The notes under the pieces: model-generated
The model's input: only the letters and a program-made list of their open reading frames with translations
Database searches by the model: none
Told to the model about the DNA's origin: nothing
Part shown: positions 16,558 through 22,195 of the stretch, piece by piece
Numbering within the stretch: position 1 is the stretch's first letter
Layout: every line of letters starts with the position of its first letter
Source of the DNA: JBBSDV01 sp038240335
GTDB lineage: Bacteria; Chloroflexota; Dehalococcoidia; DSTF01; JACRBR01
DNA: 22,195 nt
Assembly: GCA_038240335.1 (NCBI GenBank)
Contig: JBBSDV010000025.1
Coordinates: forward strand, 1-22,195
Direction of reading: 5' to 3'
Made by a program: the position numbers and the translations under genes

Positions 16558-18291
16558 CTACGCCTCGTCGATGTACCAATCGTTGACGAAGAGACCGCTG
16601 GCGCCGAGGCCCTGCGGGATGTTCTTGATGCGCGGCTGGTACAGCGTGAACGAGTACGGGCTGACGATCGGCAGGAACGTCGGGCCCTTCGAGTAGATCA
16701 ACTTCTGCAGGTCGTGCATCGCTTTTACGAAGTCCTCGTGCTTGGTCTTGGTCTTCGTGTCGTCGATCGCCGCGTCGATCTCCGGGTAGAGCTTGCCGAC
16801 ACCTGTTGCGTAAATGTTGTTGCGCGCCGGGCCTTCCGAGTGCTGAAAGTCCATGTCGAACTCGGCGTACTCGTACACCTGGTTTAGCGAGAGACTCGCG
16901 TCGTAGTTGAGGTTCGTGTAGTTGTCGAGCCATGTCGCGAACGGCTGTGCATCCGGTTCGACGTCAAACCCGGCGTCGTTCATTTGCGACTGCCAGATCG
17001 GCAGGATCAGGTTGTGCTCCTCGATTGCGGAGTCCGCCGGCCACATCACCTTGATCTTGACGCGATCCTGGCCCGTCGCGGCCTTGATCAGCGCCTTCGC
17101 CTTCGCCGGGTCGTACGACTGGTACTGCTTCAGTTCATCCGGCTGCAACGCGATGTCGCCCATCGGCCAGTGGACGATGCCGTTCTCCTGCGCCTCGCCC
17201 TTGTACACCTTGTCGATGTACTCCTGGCGGTTCATTGCGTAGTTCGCCGCCATCCGGATGCGGTCGTCCTTCCACGGATCCTTAGTCGGGTTCATCGTTA
17301 CAGAGATGAACGTGTTCACCGGATCCTTTACGACCGCATAATTGGAACCCTGCTGCAGCTGCTTCGACTCGTCGACGTTGGATGCCGTGTATGTGTCGAG
17401 TTGCCCCGACTGGAACGCGATTCGCAGTGCCGAGCGGTCCGTGATGATCTTCACGTCCATGCCGTCTATATACGGTACTTGCGCGTTTCCGTTCTTGTCG
17501 TCCTTGCGGTAGTAGTTCGGGTTCTTGTCGAGCGACGCGCCTTGGCCCTCTGTGTAGCTCTTGAGAATGAACGCGCCCGCGCCGGCGGCGTTCTGCTTAA
17601 GCTTGCTGATGTTCGCGTCGCTGAGCGCTTCCTTCGGCACGATCGTGTTGATACCGCTGCCGATGCGGTTGCTGAAGTAGCCATATGGCTTCGGCGTCTT
17701 GAACGTGTACGTCTGCCCATCCGCCGAAGCTTCCTGGCTTGCCATCCACTTGCCGATGAATCCATAGGCATTCGATTGCGGCAGCGAGACGATGCGCTTG
17801 TAGCTCTCGACAACGTCGCTCGCGTCGAGCGCGCGTTCGGGAACACCGAGCTGGTTCGGCCCGACCTTTACGCCGGGTCGGACATGGAAGATGTACGTCG
17901 TCTCATCCGGCTGCTCGTACGCCGTCGAGAGGTCGTTGAAGCGGAACTTCGAGTCGAGCGCGGAGTAGTTGACCAGCACGTTGTACAGCCGGGGGAAGTA
18001 ACCGACCGACGCCGCGATGCCGATGTACGGGTCGAAGGTGTCGAAGTCGGCCGTGCTCGCGACCTGGTACCGCCCACCACTCTTCGGCGTCCCCGCCGCA
18101 GCCTTCGTGGGTGACCCTGCGCCTGGGCTCGAGCCACCGCTCGTGGGCGTGTTGGTCTTGTTGTCGCTGCCGCCGCCGCAGCCCACGAGTGCGACTGCTC
18201 CCGCAGCCACGCCCGCCATGCCGGTCGATTGCAACATCCGCCGCCGGGATATGCGTTGTGCCGTCACCTTGTCCCAGTAACTACCGGCCAT
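16558..18291 (-). CDS. ABC transporter substrate-binding lipoprotein, family 5
   Basis: This is the extracytoplasmic binding protein of the importer, 577 residues, family SBP_bac_5 (peptides, nickel, opines or oligosaccharides). The N-terminus has a Tat-like signal SRRRMLQ (15-21), a hydrophobic stretch and a lipobox LVGC with Cys38 as lipid anchor. A linker rich in Gly, Ser, Thr and Pro (39-70) follows. The mature domain shows family features such as FDTFDPYIG early, TYIFHVRPGVK, and a central NPTKDPWKDDRIRMAANYAM. The combined Tat and lipoprotein signal is common in Chloroflexota. ATG 18291 has AAGGGAG with about a 9-nt spacer. It heads the operon binding protein-permease-permease. The ligand cannot be told from sequence. 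Confidence 0.93.
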   Translation of the reverse strand: MAGSYWDKVTAQRISRRRMLQSTGMAGVAAGAVALVGCGGGSDNKTNTPTSGGSSPGAGSPTKAAAGTPKSGGRYQVASTADFDTFDPYIGIAASVGYFPRLYNVLVNYSALDSKFRFNDLSTAYEQPDETTYIFHVRPGVKVGPNQLGVPERALDASDVVESYKRIVSLPQSNAYGFIGKWMASQEASADGQTYTFKTPKPYGYFSNRIGSGINTIVPKEALSDANISKLKQNAAGAGAFILKSYTEGQGASLDKNPNYYRKDDKNGNAQVPYIDGMDVKIITDRSALRIAFQSGQLDTYTASNVDESKQLQQGSNYAVVKDPVNTFISVTMNPTKDPWKDDRIRMAANYAMNRQEYIDKVYKGEAQENGIVHWPMGDIALQPDELKQYQSYDPAKAKALIKAATGQDRVKIKVMWPADSAIEEHNLILPIWQSQMNDAGFDVEPDAQPFATWLDNYTNLNYDASLSLNQVYEYAEFDMDFQHSEGPARNNIYATGVGKLYPEIDAAIDDTKTKTKHEDFVKAMHDLQKLIYSKGPTFLPIVSPYSFTLYQPRIKNIPQGLGASGLFVNDWYIDEA

Positions 18292-18340
18292 GGCTCGTGT
18301 CTCCCTTCAAAAGAAGCCTCTTCTCCAACTCGCGAGTGGC

Positions 18341-18372
18341 ATTACAATCGTCGAATCTCAGCCCTGTGTCAA
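18341..18372 (-). promoter_or_regulatory. Candidate promoter of the ABC importer operon
   Basis: On the minus strand a perfect TTGACA (18372-18367) is followed by TGTAAT (18346-18341, 5 of 6 to consensus). The spacer is 20 nt, longer than the optimal 17, so the pair may be coincidental or need an activator. A second minus-strand TTGACA (18481-18476) has no good -10 partner. Nearby short repeats of ACGATT could be an operator. Confidence 0.35.
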
Positions 18373-18389
18373 GAGATAGGTGAAGTGAT

Positions 18390-18425
18390 CCTCACGATTC
18401 ATGCTTCGTCTGTCGCCTCACGATT
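18390..18425. repeat. 10-bp direct repeat in divergent control region
   Basis: CCTCACGATT occurs at 18390-18399 and again at 18416-18425, starts 26 bp apart. The second copy also forms a 9-bp inverted repeat: ACGATTGTA (18420-18428) faces TACAATCGT (18343-18351), the latter overlapping the candidate -10 box. Repeats of this kind between divergent genes often bind a regulator, but no regulator gene is in the window. Confidence 0.45.
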
Positions 18426-18490
18426 GTACTCTACCGCAGCATCTGTGTGTCATCTAAAATGCAGCTAATCTCACTTGTCAAAGGCATTCC

Positions 18491-20257
18491 GTGATCTTCC
18501 ATTCCCGCCTCTGGCCGTACATCCTGCGCTACAAGCTGCGGATGTCCATCGGACTGCTCGCGCTCGCCGCTGCCTCCGCGGCGAGCATCATGGCGCCCTA
18601 CGTCCTCGGCCGCGCCATCGACAGCCTCCGCAGCGGTGTGACGACCCAGAAACTGCTGTTCTTCGCTGGCCTCACGCTCGGCATCCAGGCAATCGATAGC
18701 GGCCTGCGCTTCGTCACCCGCATCTTTGTCAGCGGATCATCGAGACAAATGGAATACGACTTGCGGAACGATGTGTATGCACATATCCAGTCGCTCGACC
18801 AAAAGTTTTTTCAGGACAACCAGACCGGCGACCTGATGGCGCGCGTCTCGAACGACGTGACGACCGTGCGCGAGATGCTCGGCCCCGGCTTGATGGATCT
18901 CTTTCGTTCCGTACTGCTCTTCATCGCCGGTCTCATCATCATGCTCACGATCGACGTGAAGTTGGCGCTGCTCGCCACGCTGCCCTTGCCGTTCATCACC
19001 CTGCTCTTCGTCTGGGCGGGGCGGGTGATCGAGAAGCGGTTTCTCGCTGTGCAGACGCAATTCGGCGGCCTCACGACGTTCGTGCAGGAGAACTTTGCCG
19101 GCGCCCGCGTCGTCAAAGCCTACGTGCAGGAGGAACACGAAGCCCTTGCCTTCGAGCGCGAAACGCAGGCATTCGAGCACGCCAACATCGCCTGGGCGCG
19201 GCTCTCGATGGCGCTCTGGCCGCTCCTGACAGTGCTCGTCGGCATCAGTACTGTCATTGTCATTTACCTCGGCGCGCTCGATGTGAAGGCCGGCACGATC
19301 ACGCTCGGACAGTTCGTCCAGTTCAATAGCTACGTCATCCTCCTCGCTGCCCCGATGGTCAATCTCGGCTGGACGCTGAACCTCTATCAGCAGGCCGCGG
19401 CGTCTATGCAGCGGGTCGAAGAGGTGCTATCGCGCCGGCCGCTCATCGCCGACGCGCCGAACGTGCAGTCGCTCCCTGACATTCGCGGCACGATCGACTT
19501 CGAGCGCGTTAGCTTCGGCTACTTCAACCGTCCGGTGCTGCACGACGTCACGATCGACGTTCCGGCCGGATCGACGCTCGCGATCGTCGGTCCGACGGGT
19601 TCCGGCAAGACGACGCTGGTCAACCTCATCGCCCGCCTGTACGACGTGAAGTCCGGACGCGTCGCTCTCGATGGCCACGACGTGCGCGACATCCCGCTCG
19701 CCCAGCTGCACCGCGCGGTTGCATTCGTGCCGCAGGAGTCGTTCCTGTTCTCCGCGTCGCTGCAGGAAAACATCGCCTGGGGCGGCGACGTCGACGAAGC
19801 ACAGGTCGAGCACGCGGTCGAGCTGTCGCAACTCGGCAACGACCTTCCGCAGATGCCGCTTGGCATGGAGACGATGGTCGGCGAGCGCGGCGTCTCCCTC
19901 TCCGGCGGCCAGAAGCAGCGCGCTGCGATCGCCCGCGCACTCGCCCGCGAGGCGCCGATCCTGATCCTCGATGATGCCCTCTCGCACGTCGATGCCTATA
20001 CCGAGGAGCGCATCCTCGCCGGCGTCCGCGACTACATCGCCGGCCGTACGGCCGTGATCATCGCCCATCGCATCTCCGCCGTGCAGTGGGCGGACCAGAT
20101 CGTCGTCCTCGAGGACGGCCGCATCGTCGAGCGCGGCACGCACGACGAGCTCGTCGCCCGCGACGGCGCCTACGCCCAGCTCGACCGCCGCCAGCGCCTC
20201 GAACAGCAACTGATCGAAGACGAACCTGCGACCGAGAACGCTCCGGAGCACGTGTAG
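18491..20257 (+). CDS. ABC exporter half-transporter with degenerate ATP site (subunit 1)
   Basis: The 588-residue protein fuses a six-helix exporter membrane domain (about 1-320) to one ATPase domain, as in MsbA/LmrA/BmrA. Walker A is GPTGSGKT (367-374), Q-loop Gln415, signature LSGGQ (470-474) and switch His526. Walker B is LILDDALSHVD (491-501): the usual catalytic Glu after Asp494 is Asp495. That change is typical of the first subunit of heterodimeric exporters (TM287/288, LmrCD, BmrCD), which has one degenerate ATP site. The GTG at 18491 has AAAGG with a 6-nt spacer. It lies 2-8 bp before the second subunit. The substrate (drug, lipid or peptide) is not known. Confidence 0.95.
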   Translation: MIFHSRLWPYILRYKLRMSIGLLALAAASAASIMAPYVLGRAIDSLRSGVTTQKLLFFAGLTLGIQAIDSGLRFVTRIFVSGSSRQMEYDLRNDVYAHIQSLDQKFFQDNQTGDLMARVSNDVTTVREMLGPGLMDLFRSVLLFIAGLIIMLTIDVKLALLATLPLPFITLLFVWAGRVIEKRFLAVQTQFGGLTTFVQENFAGARVVKAYVQEEHEALAFERETQAFEHANIAWARLSMALWPLLTVLVGISTVIVIYLGALDVKAGTITLGQFVQFNSYVILLAAPMVNLGWTLNLYQQAAASMQRVEEVLSRRPLIADAPNVQSLPDIRGTIDFERVSFGYFNRPVLHDVTIDVPAGSTLAIVGPTGSGKTTLVNLIARLYDVKSGRVALDGHDVRDIPLAQLHRAVAFVPQESFLFSASLQENIAWGGDVDEAQVEHAVELSQLGNDLPQMPLGMETMVGERGVSLSGGQKQRAAIARALAREAPILILDDALSHVDAYTEERILAGVRDYIAGRTAVIIAHRISAVQWADQIVVLEDGRIVERGTHDELVARDGAYAQLDRRQRLEQQLIEDEPATENAPEHV

Positions 20258-20265
20258 GCGTGACA

Positions 20266-22083
20266 ATGCACGGCTACAACGAAGAAGTCGACACCATCGG
20301 CAAGGCCTACGACTCCCGCCTCGTCGGCCGCCTCATGCCCTACATGCGGCCGTACGCCTGGCGCGTCGTCCTCGCCATCGGCCTGCTGCTCGTCACGACC
20401 GGACTCGCGCTCGTTCAGCCGCTGCTGATCCAGCAAGCGATCGATCGCGACATCTCGAAGGGCAAGACCGACGGCCTCGGCTGGATCATTGGCGCCTACC
20501 TGCTCGTCCTCGCCTTCATCTTTATCTTCCGCTACATCCAGGCGCTCCAGATGGTGGTCGTCGCGCAGAAGGTGATGAACGACCTGCGGCTGCAGTTGTT
20601 CCGCCACCTGCAGCGCATGTCGATCGCCTTCTATGATGCCAACCCCGTCGGCCGGCTCGTCACGCGGCTGACGAACGACATCGCCGCCCTCAACGAGCTC
20701 CTCACCGCCGGCGCAATCACGATCATCGCCGACGTCTTTATGATCGTCGGCGTCGCGGCGGTGTTGTTGTGGCTCGACTGGAAGCTCGCGCTGATCACGC
20801 TCGCCGTTATGCCGGTGCTGGCTGTCATCATGCGCTGGTTCGCCATTGTCATGCGCAATTCGTTTCGGAAGCAGCGCTTCCACGTCGCGCGAATGAACGC
20901 GTTCACGGCCGAACACATCGGCGGCATGATGCTCGTCCAACTCTTCGGCCGGCAGCGCCGCGACAACGCCGAGTTCCGCGAGTACAACGGAAGCCTGCTC
21001 GGCGCGAACATGGAGGTCGTACAGGCTTACGCGCTGTTCGAGCCCGTCGTCGCGATGGTCAGCGCCCTCACGACGGGCATCGTCATCGTCATCGGCGGCC
21101 GGTTCGTGCTCAACGAGACGCTCTCGATCGGCCGCCTCGTCGCATTTCTGCAACTCGTATCGATGTACTACAACCCCGTGCGCGAGATCGCCGATCGGTT
21201 CAACATCCTGCAATCCGCAACGGCGGCTCTCGAACGCATCTTCGCCCTGCTCGATGAGCCGCAGGGAGTGCAAGACGACGAAAACGCGCTGGCGCTCCCC
21301 GATAAGGTCGAGGGCGCGGTCGAGTTCGAGCATGTGTCGTTCGCCTATACGCCGGACACGTGGGTGCTGAAGGATGTCAGCTTCCGCATCAAGCCGGGCG
21401 AGCGCATCGCCTTCGTCGGCGCCACCGGCGCCGGCAAGACGAGCTTGATCAACCTGCTGCTGCGCTTCTACGACATCCAGCACGGCCGCATCCTGCTCGA
21501 CGGCATCGACATCTCGAAAGCGAAGCAGCAGCAGGTCCGCCGTCATATTGGTCTCGTCCTGCAAGATCCCTTTATCTTCACCGGCACGATCGAGGAGAAC
21601 ATCCGCCTACGCGACGAGACGATCGGCCCGGACCAGGTGCGACAGGCCGCGCGGCTCGTCGGCGCCGATCGCTTCATCAACGAGCTGCCCGACGGCTACC
21701 AGCACAAGCTCGTCGAGCGCGGCGCGAATCTCAGCACCGGCCAGAAGCAGCTGCTCGCGTTTGCCCGCTCCGTCGCCTTCGATCCCGAGGTCATGCTTGT
21801 CCTCGACGAAGCAACGGCGAACATCGATTCCGAGACGGAGGCGCTGATCCAGGACAGCCTCGAGCGCCTGACCGCCCGCCGGACGAGCATCATCATCGCT
21901 CACCGTCTCGCGACCGTGAAGGGCGCGGACCGGATCATCGTCATGCATCACGGGGAGATCGTGGAGCAGGGCACGCACGACGAGCTGCTAGCGCTCCGTG
22001 GCCGCTATTTCCGCCTCTGGCTCCTCCAGCAGCGCGAGGTGCCTGCGGATGCCGTCGTGTCGCCCCAGACGGCAGCTTCATAG
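20266..22083 (+). CDS. ABC exporter half-transporter with active ATP site (subunit 2)
   Basis: The 605-residue half-transporter has a membrane domain (about 25-330) followed by an ATPase domain. Walker A is GATGAGKT (385-392), Q-loop Gln433, Walker B VLDEATANID with catalytic Glu515, and switch His546. The signature is LSTGQ (489-493) instead of LSGGQ. This altered signature would face the degenerate Walker B of subunit 1, while the intact LSGGQ of subunit 1 would complete this subunit's active site. I chose ATG 20266, giving MHGYNEEVDTIGKAYD; GTG 20260, two codons earlier, is equally possible, with GGAG at 20245-20248. The open frame further upstream lies inside subunit 1. It probably works only together with subunit 1. 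Confidence 0.95.
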   Translation: MHGYNEEVDTIGKAYDSRLVGRLMPYMRPYAWRVVLAIGLLLVTTGLALVQPLLIQQAIDRDISKGKTDGLGWIIGAYLLVLAFIFIFRYIQALQMVVVAQKVMNDLRLQLFRHLQRMSIAFYDANPVGRLVTRLTNDIAALNELLTAGAITIIADVFMIVGVAAVLLWLDWKLALITLAVMPVLAVIMRWFAIVMRNSFRKQRFHVARMNAFTAEHIGGMMLVQLFGRQRRDNAEFREYNGSLLGANMEVVQAYALFEPVVAMVSALTTGIVIVIGGRFVLNETLSIGRLVAFLQLVSMYYNPVREIADRFNILQSATAALERIFALLDEPQGVQDDENALALPDKVEGAVEFEHVSFAYTPDTWVLKDVSFRIKPGERIAFVGATGAGKTSLINLLLRFYDIQHGRILLDGIDISKAKQQQVRRHIGLVLQDPFIFTGTIEENIRLRDETIGPDQVRQAARLVGADRFINELPDGYQHKLVERGANLSTGQKQLLAFARSVAFDPEVMLVLDEATANIDSETEALIQDSLERLTARRTSIIIAHRLATVKGADRIIVMHHGEIVEQGTHDELLALRGRYFRLWLLQQREVPADAVVSPQTAAS

Positions 22084-22150
22084 CAAGCGAGCACCCGCCA
22101 CGCCGCCGATACATACGGGAACGAGGGCTTCGAGCGAGCGCTGCGTTCGG

Positions 22151-22178
22151 TTGACAAATGAGGGTGTTGAATTACTAT
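22151..22178 (+). promoter_or_regulatory. Candidate promoter at the right edge
   Basis: A perfect TTGACA (22151-22156) is followed after 16 bp by TACTAT (22173-22178, 4 of 6 to consensus), pointing out of the window. An alternative reading of the same bases is a gene start: ATG at 22177 opens MSLNLS to the edge, with GAGGG 12 nt upstream. The two readings compete and the window ends too soon to decide. Confidence 0.4.
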
Positions 22179-22195
22179 GTCACTCAACCTCAGCG

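Noticed and set aside
16984..18114. 376-codon open frame on the plus strand
   Set aside because: Antisense to the well-supported binding lipoprotein; repetitive Arg/Leu/Val composition without motifs.
20086..20265. 60-codon N-terminal extension of exporter subunit 2
   Set aside because: It lies inside the conserved end of subunit 1 in another frame and is Arg/Pro-rich, a shadow pattern.
20170..21564. 464-codon open frame on the minus strand
   Set aside because: It is antisense to the exporter subunit 2, and its composition is the Asp/Glu/Arg/Val-rich pattern expected from reading GC-rich coding DNA backwards; no domain motif.

Overview
The window is GC-rich, gene-dense bacterial chromosome. 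It probably comes from a free-living member of the Chloroflexota (Dehalococcoidia/Thermomicrobia-like), with a high-GC actinobacterium as the second choice. The clues are an opcA gene behind zwf, separate tal and pgi genes in a tkt-rpiB-tal-pgi-gnd-zwf-opcA order, a solute-binding lipoprotein with a Tat-type Arg-Arg signal and a GCGGG-type lipobox, and frequent GTG/TTG starts. The taxon is inferred from gene style; no rRNA or other marker gene is present. I see no tRNA, rRNA, CRISPR array, insertion sequence or phage gene.

Layout. (1) 1-1580, plus strand: the end of yggS (PLP homeostasis), proC (last step of proline synthesis) and yggT (small membrane protein), with starts and stops touching. 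(2) 1641-3022, minus strand: a cupin and an APH-fold kinase-like gene that overlap by 4 bp. A D-cysteine desulfhydrase-type PLP enzyme (3057-4079, plus) diverges from them across only 34 bp. (3) 4137-13158, plus strand: a promoter-like TATAAT and a leader of about 115 nt, then seven genes, tkt, rpiB, tal, pgi, gnd, zwf and opcA. The genes overlap by 1-16 bp or are separated by 2-5 bp. Together they encode most of the oxidative and non-oxidative pentose phosphate pathway plus the link to fructose-6-phosphate. Gluconolactonase (pgl) and ribulose-phosphate epimerase (rpe) are missing. (4) 13155-14036, minus strand: an alpha/beta hydrolase whose stop codon overlaps that of opcA. A poorly coding stretch follows, with one possible small membrane protein. 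(5) 14626-18291, minus strand: a peptide/nickel-type ABC importer with a binding lipoprotein and two permeases but no ATPase genes. (6) 18491-22083, plus strand: two half-size ABC exporters with complementary defects in their ATP sites, as expected for a heterodimer. They diverge from the importer across a 199-bp region with short repeats. (7) The right edge carries a promoter-like sequence or gene start for something outside the window.

Functionally, Zwf (helped by OpcA) and Gnd would produce reduced nicotinamide cofactors and ribulose-5-phosphate. RpiB, Tkt and Tal would interconvert the sugar phosphates, and Pgi would recycle fructose-6-phosphate to glucose-6-phosphate. Most of the window is ordinary metabolism and transport. 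I did not find a convincing undescribed system. The points most worth a second look are the asymmetric ABC exporter pair, the incomplete pentose phosphate operon, the importer without ATPases, and the repeats in the divergent control region.
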